35,378 nucleotides of DNA from Chloroflexota bacterium. Its GTDB lineage: Bacteria; Chloroflexota; Dehalococcoidia; SZUA-161; SpSt-899. Each line of letters begins with the position of its first letter. Position 1 is the first letter of the stretch. Shown here piece by piece: positions 8,097 through 17,606 of the stretch. The notes under the pieces are model-generated. The model had not been told where the DNA came from. It did not search any database and saw only the letters and a list, made by a program, of their open reading frames with translations. Made by a program: the position numbers and the translations under genes. The DNA is taken from the NCBI GenBank assembly GCA_013203045.1, contig JABMQN010000193.1, forward strand, positions 1 through 35,378, given 5' to 3'.

Positions 8097-10592
8097 TTAT
8101 GTCGTACAGGTCATCTTTTCATGGACAACTGGTAATTCTACAGTGAAAGTTGATCCTTCCTCTTCCTTACTCTCAACCTGTATTGTTCCTCCGTGCTGGT
8201 CAATAATGCCATAACAAATACTGAGTCCCAGTCCAGTTCCTTTGCCAACTCCTTTTGTAGTGAAGAAAGGTTCAAATATTCTTTCCTTTATTTTTTCAGG
8301 AATACCGGGTCCATCATCGGCGATCGTTATTTGGATTGTTTCATTGTTTTCCTGTGTTCGAACAATAAGGTTACCTTTGCCATGAGCTTCATGCATAGCT
8401 TGTCCTGCATTCCCTATCAGATTCAGGAATACATGTTGCATTTGATTGAAATCAACCATAGTGTTGGGTATGTTCGAATCGAGTTCTGTTACCACTTCGA
8501 TGTTGTCCCGCATCAATTCATAAGATAAAAGTTCTATTGTGCTATGAATAGCATTATTCATAGATACATAGCTTCTATTTGATTCATGCTTGCGGGCAAA
8601 GGAGAGGAGATTATCCACAATTGAAACAGCGCGCTGAGCATGATTGCTGACGATCTGAACATGCTTCTTTGATTTCTCATCATCGATTTTCGCATCGAGA
8701 ATTTCTGCGGCCATTGAAATCGCAGCGAGAGGATTCTTAAGCTCATGTGATATTCCGGATATAAGTTCACCAACTGCAGCTAGCTTGGCGGACTGCAATA
8801 GCTGTTCCTGGCTGGAATTCAGATCATCCAATGCTACTTGGAGTTTGTAATTTGATTCAATTATTTTCTCTTCTGCCAGTTTACGCTCGGAAATCTCAGT
8901 ACGAAGCAAATTGTTGACCTTCTTGAGTTCAGCGGTGCGCGCCTCAACTTTTTCCTCTAAATGCTGGTTAGCTTCTCGGAGTTCTTCCTCAGCCGCACGT
9001 AACTCTTCGTTCTTCTGGGATATCTCGGCCTCTGTCCGTTTGCGTTCGGTAATATCACGAATAATTCCCACTGCATGCCATTCGTTCTCTAGTTGTAGAG
9101 CAGACATGGAAAGCTCTACAGGGGATTCCTCCCCGTTTTTTTTGATTGCGGCTAACTCTATTGTTTTTCCGATCGCGTTTCCTTTGCCTGTTTTTTGGAA
9201 CGAGAGAAAGCCTGCTTGGGAATCTTCGTGAAATCTTTCCGGTGCTAAAAATCTATGTAACTTCTGTCCTATTGCCTCCGATTGTGTGTATCCAAAAATA
9301 CTAGTGGCCGCATGATTCCACAGAGAAATTCTTCCGTCATTATCAATCATGATGATTGCATCATTGGCTGACGATGCAATGACTCTGAATTTCTCCTCAC
9401 TTTCGCGTAGTTCTTCCTCTGCTTGTTTGCGTTCCGTGATGTTCAGGACTATTCCCCTCAATCCAATCGGTGTCCCATCATGTAGGATAGGGCTGGAATA
9501 CAACAGGGCAGGAAATGTAGTGCCGTCTTTGCGGAGAATGGTGTATTCATGATCGGTAAATTCAGTGCCTTCTAATCGCTTTGCTATATTCCCTACAGCA
9601 CGTTCTCTATCTTCAGGAACGAACATTTGAATGGCATTCATACCGCTCTCAAAATCATCATGAGTGTAACCAGTCGATTCGAAAGCATAGTTGTTGATGA
9701 ATGTTAAGTTTCCCGCTAAATCAAGCTCGAAAACCGATTGTGGTAGCAGATTGGCCATTTCTTTGAACCGTTCTTCGCTTTCGCGCAGATCCTGCACCAT
9801 GCTTTTGGCCTCGGTGATGTCATGGAACACTCTATAAAACTTTCCATTGTCCATACGTATTGTTCGTATAGTAACAGTCTTGGTGCTATTATCACCGCAA
9901 ACCACATCGAATTCTCTTTTTACTAACTCAATCGTGTCGTTGCCGATACTATTTTCATCACTTTTCCAAGAGGACATTACCTCCCTGCGATATTCGGTAT
10001 CAGGAAAAGCAAATTCAAACCATTCTTGAGCTGTTGGTATATCGTCGATGGTGTAACCAAAGAGTTTGCTGAATTGGGGATTAAGGTATTCGGTTTTCCC
10101 ATCTGGAGAAAGGATAAAAATTGGGAATGGGGAGAATTCCTCTATCTGTTGAAACTGTCTCTGGCTTTCATGCAGTGCAAGCTCTGTACACCGGAATTCT
10201 GCATGCATTTTTACTCTGGAAACCAGTTCATTGTTTTCAATTGGTTTCACCAGGTAGTCATTAGCGCCCGCTGAGAAAGCTGAGGCCTTATCTTCGATAT
10301 TGGCCATCGCAGTCAACATGATTACTTTCAAGGTGTCAGATGCCTGGTTCCGTCTGATACGGTGCAGGACCTCGAATCCGTTAATTCCGGGCATCATTAT
10401 ATCTAAGAGTATTACATCAAATTGTGATTCGTTGTTTTCCAGCATTATCAGCGCATCATCGCCAGACGCCGCTTCAAATACTTCGAAATCTTCCTTTTCG
10501 AGGATTCTTCTGGTTAGTTGTCGTATAGATACTTCGTCGTCTACTATTAAAACTTTGGTATTCTTATCCATTGGGTGACCTTCAAAAATCAA
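8097..10592 (-). CDS. Hybrid sensor histidine kinase (REC - PAS x3 - coiled coil - HisKA - HATPase_c)
   Basis: KVLIVDDEVSIRQL receiver; repeated PAS/PAC ending in ITERK; ELISGISHELKNPLAAI H-box; GTGLGLSICYGIIDQHGG G-box. Start probably 10571 (MDKNTKV). Confidence 0.93.
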   Translation of the reverse strand: MIFEGHPMDKNTKVLIVDDEVSIRQLTRRILEKEDFEVFEAASGDDALIMLENNESQFDVILLDIMMPGINGFEVLHRIRRNQASDTLKVIMLTAMANIEDKASAFSAGANDYLVKPIENNELVSRVKMHAEFRCTELALHESQRQFQQIEEFSPFPIFILSPDGKTEYLNPQFSKLFGYTIDDIPTAQEWFEFAFPDTEYRREVMSSWKSDENSIGNDTIELVKREFDVVCGDNSTKTVTIRTIRMDNGKFYRVFHDITEAKSMVQDLRESEERFKEMANLLPQSVFELDLAGNLTFINNYAFESTGYTHDDFESGMNAIQMFVPEDRERAVGNIAKRLEGTEFTDHEYTILRKDGTTFPALLYSSPILHDGTPIGLRGIVLNITERKQAEEELRESEEKFRVIASSANDAIIMIDNDGRISLWNHAATSIFGYTQSEAIGQKLHRFLAPERFHEDSQAGFLSFQKTGKGNAIGKTIELAAIKKNGEESPVELSMSALQLENEWHAVGIIRDITERKRTEAEISQKNEELRAAEEELREANQHLEEKVEARTAELKKVNNLLRTEISERKLAEEKIIESNYKLQVALDDLNSSQEQLLQSAKLAAVGELISGISHELKNPLAAISMAAEILDAKIDDEKSKKHVQIVSNHAQRAVSIVDNLLSFARKHESNRSYVSMNNAIHSTIELLSYELMRDNIEVVTELDSNIPNTMVDFNQMQHVFLNLIGNAGQAMHEAHGKGNLIVRTQENNETIQITIADDGPGIPEKIKERIFEPFFTTKGVGKGTGLGLSICYGIIDQHGGTIQVESKEEEGSTFTVELPVVHEKMTCTT

Positions 10593-10936
10593 AGCTATTC
10601 AGATTAGATCGACCTTCATAATGCTCGCTCTAATAGCAACCTTCCGAATTGGTATTGGTAGACACCATAAATCAGTGTCTGCCAGACAGACATAGCCCGC
10701 TAGTCTACCATAGCGTATCAATATTTATTTCCTGCTGAAAACATGGTTAACCCCCAACTTGTTTGGGAGCTATCACGCAATGATGATTAAAATCTGTTTT
10801 GACGATGAATAGAATGGTATGATAGATTGCGAAATATCTGTGAGTGGGTTGCCAGTGAGGTTTTGGAACTGATTTGAGACTTTAAAACTGTAGCTGGTTT
10901 TCAGTTATGCCAGCGCATGTGAAAGGATCACATACA

Positions 10937-12071
10937 ATGATTGCCAAACAGATAAGTGAAATCACCCCGTTCCTTGTTATGGACGTGCTCGAACGGGCGC
11001 GTGCCATGGAACGTGAAGGTGCTCATGTAATGCACCTGGAAGTAGGTGAACCTGATTTTGCCGTTCCGCAATGTGTAAAAGAAGCAGCCTGCAGAGCTAT
11101 TGAAGAGGGCCATACCAATTATACTCATAGCCTTGGCAATTTCGATTTGAGAGAATCTATCTGCAGGCACTACTTCGATGCGTACAATGTAAAGGTTTTC
11201 CCTGATCAAGTGGTGATTACTTCAGGTACTTCACCTGCCATGCTGCTTATTTTTGCAGCGCTCATTGACAAAGGTGATCAGGTGATTATCTCCAATCCTC
11301 ATTATGCATGCTATCCTAATTTCATCCGATTTATGCAGGGAACTCCGGTTATGGTGCCTGTTTATGAAGAAGACGGGTTTCAGTACCGGACCGAGGAAAT
11401 CGGGCGAAAGATTACCACTGGCACCAAAGCGATTATTATCAACTCACCATCAAACCCAACAGGCAACTTGCTATCCGAAAACAGGATGAGGGAGATTGCT
11501 GAATTGGCACCATATGTCATTTCAGATGAGATTTATCACGGGCTTGTCTATGAAGGAAAAGAGCACTCTATTTTGGAGTTCACTGACCATGCATTCGTGT
11601 TAAACGGTTTTTCAAAATTATATGCCATGACCGGACTTCGACTTGGGTACATTATTGCGCCGGAGCCGTTCATTAGACCAATTCAGATACTTCAGCAGAA
11701 CTTCCTCATTTCTGCTAATTCTGTGGTTCAAATTGCGGAAATAGCAGCACTTGAAGAAGCCGGTGAGGACGTGCGACGCATGAGAGGTGTCTATGATCAG
11801 CGAAGACGATACATGACGCCTCAGAGAAATTGGGTTTGGGATTACAGTTGAACCTACTGGAGCGTTTTACGTGTTCGCAAACGCAAGGCACCTGTCAAAC
11901 GATTCGTACAAACTTGCTTTTGATATTTTGGAGAAATGTCATGTAGGGGTGACTCCCGGCATTGACTTTGGGGCCAATGGAGAGGGGTACCTCAGGTTCT
12001 CATATGCAAACTCGATGGAGAATATCACCGAAGGCCTGAACAGGATAGAATCCTTTGTCAATAACCCGTGA
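10937..12071 (+). pseudogene. Class I/II PLP-dependent aminotransferase with a frameshift near 11816
   Basis: Frame 2 (10907/10937..~11816) gives SNPHYACYPNFI, SPSNPTGNLL and NGFSKLYAMTGLRLGY; homologous coding continues in frame 3 as RLREIGFGITVEPTGAFYVFANARHL...YLRFSYANSMENITEGLNRI. Genuine frameshift or assembly error. Confidence 0.85.
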
Positions 12072-12171
12072 AATAAACCATCTTCGTTTCTATTGTGTCA
12101 GTGTGGTGGGAACACGTTTAAGCCGCGATTAGCAACTATATGAGTCTCGCGGCATATGTTATACTGTCTGT

Positions 12172-12267
12172 GGGAGCGAATGTCCTGCGGTCAGGGTCGC
12201 GGTCTTCAAAACCGTTGGTGGGTATCCTTCGATGCTTATGGTGGTTCGACTCCCCTCGCTCCCGCCA
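12172..12267 (+). tRNA. selC: tRNA-Sec (anticodon TCA), CCA encoded
   Basis: Acceptor gggagcga/tcgctccc (8 bp); anticodon arm gcggt-cttcaaa-accgt; long variable arm gggtatc-cttc-gatgctt; T-loop ttcgact; discriminator G plus CCA. Confidence 0.88.
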
Positions 12268-12278
12268 TCATTCCACTT

Positions 12279-15200
12279 TCATCGGAATTCCTCAGGTATC
12301 AGGTCTCCTATCTTGGTAGTCGCTGCACTCATTACTGTATCGGCTGAGCCATAATATACGATTATTTCATCTTCGGCATTGAGGGAGAAAATGCGGTCTG
12401 TTAGCGGAAGGGCCCCGCATGTGAAAACGACGTTTGGCACCCAGGAAGTATCGTCTTTCCCAAGTTCCCATAAGGCCTCTGGTTCCAAGATGAAATTGGG
12501 TGAACGGTATTTCAATTTGGAAGGATCGGCCAGATCGAGCAACATGATCCCCAGTCGATAAACATGATCGTAATCAACGCCGTGGGTTATTAATAGCCAA
12601 CCGAATTTCGTTTTGATGGGTTGGGCTCCGGCCCCGATTTTTCTTCCATCCCACATCATTCCGGTAGTTGTTCCTGCCAGTATCTTATGCTCTCTGCGGG
12701 GCCACGGACAGCGAAGGTGGGGCGAGAAGGTTATCCACATGTGAGGATCGACCCTATGAAGCATGGCATGCTTTCCATTAAAAGTTTCAGGGAATAATGT
12801 AGCGTCTTTGTCATCGAATCCGGGAAAAACAAGGCCATGTCTGCGCCAGGCTCGCCAGCGATTTTGGAGGAACTCCTTTACACCGATAGAAGCCAACGCA
12901 ATCTGTGCGACGAGGCCATCGTATGCGGTGTAAGCCATATAAATACGATCGCCGATCAGTGTCAGGCGGGGATCTTCGCACCCCATTTTTTCGCTCGCAT
13001 GATTGGGTGAGAAAATCGGAGTATCCAGTCTTTCAGTGAAATTGAATCCGTCTTCACTGATTGCCATTCCCAGACGGGATACTTCGTCTTCGCCAAAAGC
13101 CCGATACACTAAATGCACTTTTCCATTCAGCCTTATACAAGCTGAGTTGAGAACATACTTTGATTCCCATGAGTGCTCTTTGATGGGTTCAAGAATGGGA
13201 TTGCCATCGAAGCGAATCAGGTTCTTTGCTGGTGGGTATTCGGGCGAGACGATCGTAGACTCCATTGAGACTACTTTCTCGGCGCCTTTCTCTTCTCCCA
13301 ACAGTATCGGGGCCAGGTTTTCAGATTCCCTGCCTTGCTCGATGAGCTCGATAACCTTCTCTTCGACCTCTTCTTCAGTTCCGCCTATTGCCTTGTAATA
13401 CTCGACAAGGAATTCCCTCGATGACCAGTCCCTCTCAACATGCAAAGAAAGCGGCGGAGGCGAAGCCCTGCCTCCTTTGAAGCTGTAGCTTGCCCAAGAC
13501 CAGGCGGAACAAGTTACGAATTTACCATCGGGGAGAGCCAGTGCCAAGTGATAACATTCGGACAGGTCTTTGAGATGTTTGAACCGGGTAAAGCGCTCTC
13601 GATCACCTGTAGCTTCTTCTTTATCGATTCTCTCGACCATCTCTCTGACTCGCTCAACCAGGATACGCTGATGACCATCTTCGAAGATAAAATGAGCTGA
13701 TAGTGGCTCTTTTCCCCAGTGTCCTCTAATCGAGTCCATCACCTTGCGGCCGAAGTCCTTTCTTTCGGCAGCGAATCTTTTCCATAAATTGCCGAATCTC
13801 TCCGCTTCAACGATGTTCTTCCCGATGGTTGTAAGGTATCTTAGTTTGGGAAACTCGCCTCCCATACCTTTGTGAATATTGCTTACAACAATCCTGGAAG
13901 TTAACCTGTCAAGAGCGGACGAATCCTTCAATTCCACCAATGATGGGAAGTCCTCGTGAGTTACTACTAATGGCTTTATTTTTGATGGTGTGAAATGTTC
14001 TGGACGGATATTGTCTGCCAGCAGGTCCCACAGTCCACGGGTGTATTCACGTTCTTCAGACCAGGTGGCCAATGCCATAATATCGAGAGGGTCATAGTCC
14101 TCTAATAGCTGATCAAGGTACGAGTATCCAAGTTTGGTCAAGAGGCTAATAGGGGTATGCTGCGCCAAAAACCTTGATGCCATCTCGGGTATCAAAGAGA
14201 ACCCGTCCCCGTGTGGAAAGTTCTCAATAATGATATTGACCATCTCTTGTGTGCCCTCGACTGTTGTTAAGTCGATGCCTGGTAGTATCTCGCTCTCTAC
14301 TGAATGTAAAAAGTCTTTTATGGCTAGAGAGACTTCCAAAGAGCTGGCGTCTTTTGGGACTTTCAGATGTTCGTATACAAAGTGCTCAAATTCCGCTTTT
14401 TGTTTCATGAAAACAGAATCGTATATGTCATTGGCACGGACTATCTTGCCATCTGGCGTTGTTATTTCTGAAGGAACTATCAGCGGTACACCAGGTATGA
14501 ACTCACGGTAGGTGATCTGTGGGATAGGTGGCATAAGAGCCTCTTCGGAGATTTCCCAACTTGCTACGAACCCCGGTTTTTGACGAAGAAATTCAGTGGT
14601 AATGTCTTCAATTCTACGATCAGCTTCCAGGGATACCAGGTGGTCTCTGTCTTCGGTTGGGAGGTGCTCCAATTTGTCCTTCATTCGTTGCATATCCAGG
14701 GTGAACCCTGCCACCAAGGCATTAAACAGAGGAATAAGGGAATCGAGTAAATCACCCTTGGCAAAGTCTTTGCCGAAAGCATAGGCCAGCAAAAGGTGGT
14801 AGATGATATGAGACCACAGCTCGGGGGAGACGGTAAAATGTTCAATCCTGGTAGAGGCTAGTTCTTCCAATTCCAGATAGGTTTCGTTTGGAAGAACCCT
14901 TTTATAAAGCAAATGGAATTTGTTGAAGCCTTGTACGTATCGTTCTATTGCTTGTTGGGGACTCCTCTCCACTTCGTCCGGTTGATCTATTCTTTTAGCT
15001 CCATAGGTAGGCAATGGACTCAAGAGTGGTAGATCACGGATTTTGTCTATTTCTTCCCACCATCCTCTGTCGTCTACAATTTGAGCAAACAGGGCACTGG
15101 CTGTTTGCCGTAGAACCAACTCACTTTTTGGTATTGATGGTTTGTGGATCTTTATCCCCAGGTTGACTTCGCAAATGGTGGCACTGTTAGTGATGGCTAC

Positions 15201-15956
15201 GTTTGCTAGCCAATTGTCAATTCCATATCCGCCAATATAGCTATTCCATAAATTTCTGGGATATCTGAACTGACTTCGGAGTATCTGGTGAGAGATTCCC
15301 CACTGTCCCCCTATAAGCCGGTGTATGGGACAGTTGTATATAGCTGTAAGCAAAGGATAGGCAACAAAGGTAGAGATAGGGGCCTCGAGGTAATGACGAT
15401 TGAATAGGGAAATGACCATATCCGCTTGACCTGTTCTAATTGGCTCAAGGAGGAGGTAAATCCAGTCTGGGGCTAGTCCTTCAATTCGACCATCTGATTT
15501 GCGGCTTTTCAAGTCAGCTTCCAGAATTACATGATCTGCACCAAGACTCTGAGCTATTTCGATAATGGCTCGTACACCCCAACCTTTCCCGTTAAGTAGT
15601 TCATCATCGAGTAAAAAAGCTATGTGGTCTATCTTCTTGTCGTGGGGGAGATTGTTGATTATCTCGAGTGCGTTACCTCCAGCTACGGATCCAGCAGTTA
15701 CGATGACGGATTTTTGATTTGGATAATACTTTTTCAAGCCTTTTCGTGCTGTGTTTATGACATGTGCTATGGTATCAGTTTCATTATAGAAGGGGATTCC
15801 GATAACGATATCTGCTTCTCTTATGTGTCGTGCTTGCTCTAGGGGCCCCTGCATGATTTGTATATAGCGCTCCTCTATCTTTTCAAAAGGATGTACTTGT
15901 GTTTTTGATTTGTGGTTAATGATGGAAGGCGCGCGATTAGCAGGGGAATTCTTCAT
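12279..15956 (-). CDS. Fusion protein: N-terminal glycosyltransferase (mannosyl/glucosylglycerate-synthase-like) and C-terminal GH130 glycoside phosphorylase-like domain
   Basis: N-terminal DIVIGIPFYNETDTIAHVINTARKGL...VILEADLKS...GGQWGIS; C-terminal NLIRFDGNPILEP...MGCEDPRLTLIGDRIYMAYTAYDG...ATLFPETFNGKHAMLHRVDP...KIGAGAQPIKTKFGWLLITHGV. Confidence 0.85.
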   Translation of the reverse strand: MKNSPANRAPSIINHKSKTQVHPFEKIEERYIQIMQGPLEQARHIREADIVIGIPFYNETDTIAHVINTARKGLKKYYPNQKSVIVTAGSVAGGNALEIINNLPHDKKIDHIAFLLDDELLNGKGWGVRAIIEIAQSLGADHVILEADLKSRKSDGRIEGLAPDWIYLLLEPIRTGQADMVISLFNRHYLEAPISTFVAYPLLTAIYNCPIHRLIGGQWGISHQILRSQFRYPRNLWNSYIGGYGIDNWLANVAITNSATICEVNLGIKIHKPSIPKSELVLRQTASALFAQIVDDRGWWEEIDKIRDLPLLSPLPTYGAKRIDQPDEVERSPQQAIERYVQGFNKFHLLYKRVLPNETYLELEELASTRIEHFTVSPELWSHIIYHLLLAYAFGKDFAKGDLLDSLIPLFNALVAGFTLDMQRMKDKLEHLPTEDRDHLVSLEADRRIEDITTEFLRQKPGFVASWEISEEALMPPIPQITYREFIPGVPLIVPSEITTPDGKIVRANDIYDSVFMKQKAEFEHFVYEHLKVPKDASSLEVSLAIKDFLHSVESEILPGIDLTTVEGTQEMVNIIIENFPHGDGFSLIPEMASRFLAQHTPISLLTKLGYSYLDQLLEDYDPLDIMALATWSEEREYTRGLWDLLADNIRPEHFTPSKIKPLVVTHEDFPSLVELKDSSALDRLTSRIVVSNIHKGMGGEFPKLRYLTTIGKNIVEAERFGNLWKRFAAERKDFGRKVMDSIRGHWGKEPLSAHFIFEDGHQRILVERVREMVERIDKEEATGDRERFTRFKHLKDLSECYHLALALPDGKFVTCSAWSWASYSFKGGRASPPPLSLHVERDWSSREFLVEYYKAIGGTEEEVEEKVIELIEQGRESENLAPILLGEEKGAEKVVSMESTIVSPEYPPAKNLIRFDGNPILEPIKEHSWESKYVLNSACIRLNGKVHLVYRAFGEDEVSRLGMAISEDGFNFTERLDTPIFSPNHASEKMGCEDPRLTLIGDRIYMAYTAYDGLVAQIALASIGVKEFLQNRWRAWRRHGLVFPGFDDKDATLFPETFNGKHAMLHRVDPHMWITFSPHLRCPWPRREHKILAGTTTGMMWDGRKIGAGAQPIKTKFGWLLITHGVDYDHVYRLGIMLLDLADPSKLKYRSPNFILEPEALWELGKDDTSWVPNVVFTCGALPLTDRIFSLNAEDEIIVYYGSADTVMSAATTKIGDLIPEEFR

Positions 15957-16013
15957 TAACGGTCTCCTTCAAACGGATGTTACGGAAAAAACAACGATGA
16001 AAAGTCAAGTATA

Positions 16014-17513
16014 TCACGGTGTATCATTGCGAGTATGCCCGCGTTTTCTGGGATGAGTCCTTTGAGAAAGGAGGTTTTTCCTTGGTTTAATTACAAAATT
16101 GTTTGGAGTATTACCAATCGAAAATTCACTAAGGGATTTTGGATTAAATCGTTGCTTAATCTTTCTGGTTGGTGACATGGTATCTTTGGGGAGTTGTTGG
16201 CTATGAACTGGCAGATCCTGGTTAGCCTGACGAGCTGTTAATGCAGCTATGGAATCAATCGCAGAAGGCATCCGGGACTTTTCCCATAGAAGTGCGGTAT
16301 GGACAATGGGTTCGATAAGCTCATAGTGTCTCAAGGCTTGCTTTTCCCAGGAGAACTCTTTGGCGTAGTTCAGTGCTTTCTCTTCCGACCTTTCCAGAAG
16401 GTTTGAATCGAGCACAAGATGTTTGATTTTCATGATCAAGTTATTCATGTCCGTATCTGCAACCTGCCCTGCTTCTCTGAGGGTTTCACCAACTCCCTCC
16501 AAGTCACGACCTGCAACGATTGCTCCTGCACCAAGAGCATGTGCCACAACACCGCTTTGAGTGCATTCTTCAGGCCAGTAGAAATTGATATCAAAGGCCC
16601 GCTGAGCTAGAGGAAGTATATCTGGAGGAAGCCAGGTTTCGAGGAGGAATGAGTCCGTATCATTGAACGCTGCTCGCAACTGATTAGTATAAGCTTTCTG
16701 CGATTCCTCCCTGGCGGTTCCAATGCGCATTGCTACGATTCTCTTGTTAGGGATAAGTCCCTGCAGGTTGTCTCTTGCGAAATAGAGTGATTCTGAGAAT
16801 TTCGAAGGACACAAAAAGCCGGTTTGTCCGACTATTATCGCATCAGGGTCGAGGAGAGTATGGTGCTCATGTAAAAACTTCTTTGTTGACTGATCGAGGT
16901 CTGATTCATAGAGTAGGAAATCGTGAAGCTTTTCTCTAGCTTCTTTTCGGCGCATTCGGCTGATTTCCGGGTATGAATGTATGCCGTGTTTAGTGACATA
17001 TATCTTGGCATAATATTCAGGAAATGCTGAAATAACTGCTCTGTAAACACCGTAGGTGAAGACGGTTATGGCATCAACGTAGGGTAACAAATCTCTGAGC
17101 AAATCATATTGGCACTGGCGCAATCCGCTGGGGGTTTCATCACTCTGGAAGTGAAGAGTGTGAAAGGAGACTACCTTTGGCATATTCAGTTGCTTAAGCA
17201 TTGCGATGAACTTCTGGGGAGGGTCCCAAATAGCTGTTTCATGTTGAAACCAAAGAACGGTCTCGGTGTTGGGTAGATTGAGTTGGTCTAATCCTTTCAG
17301 TATGTGTGATGCGGAAAAGTCACTTCGGCTTGGGATTCCATACCAGACGTGATCTCCTTTTGCATCGTCTGTCAGGGGTGCTCCATATGTAGTCAGATCA
17401 AAGGATAACACTCCCCACTTGCCATCAGGGCTGCCATTTGTCAGGTAGCTGGTGTAGGTGGCAATCCCACACATTATTGGCGGGTACGGTCCGACGAAGC
17501 AAATCGATGCCAT
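16014..17513 (-). CDS. GT4-like glycosyltransferase
   Basis: MASICFVGPYPPIMCGIATYTSYL N-terminus; VSFHTLHF; YVTKHGIHSYP; GVVAHALGAGAIVAGRDLEGVGETLREAG donor-site-like region. Confidence 0.78.
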   Translation of the reverse strand: MASICFVGPYPPIMCGIATYTSYLTNGSPDGKWGVLSFDLTTYGAPLTDDAKGDHVWYGIPSRSDFSASHILKGLDQLNLPNTETVLWFQHETAIWDPPQKFIAMLKQLNMPKVVSFHTLHFQSDETPSGLRQCQYDLLRDLLPYVDAITVFTYGVYRAVISAFPEYYAKIYVTKHGIHSYPEISRMRRKEAREKLHDFLLYESDLDQSTKKFLHEHHTLLDPDAIIVGQTGFLCPSKFSESLYFARDNLQGLIPNKRIVAMRIGTAREESQKAYTNQLRAAFNDTDSFLLETWLPPDILPLAQRAFDINFYWPEECTQSGVVAHALGAGAIVAGRDLEGVGETLREAGQVADTDMNNLIMKIKHLVLDSNLLERSEEKALNYAKEFSWEKQALRHYELIEPIVHTALLWEKSRMPSAIDSIAALTARQANQDLPVHSQQLPKDTMSPTRKIKQRFNPKSLSEFSIGNTPNNFVIKPRKNLLSQRTHPRKRGHTRNDTP

Positions 17514-17606
17514 TGTGATTCTCCTTCCGCAGTTCTACATTATACATAGTAAAGCTGCTCAGAACGTATTTCACTTCATACAGGCAAATCAAGCATCACG
17601 TGTTCA

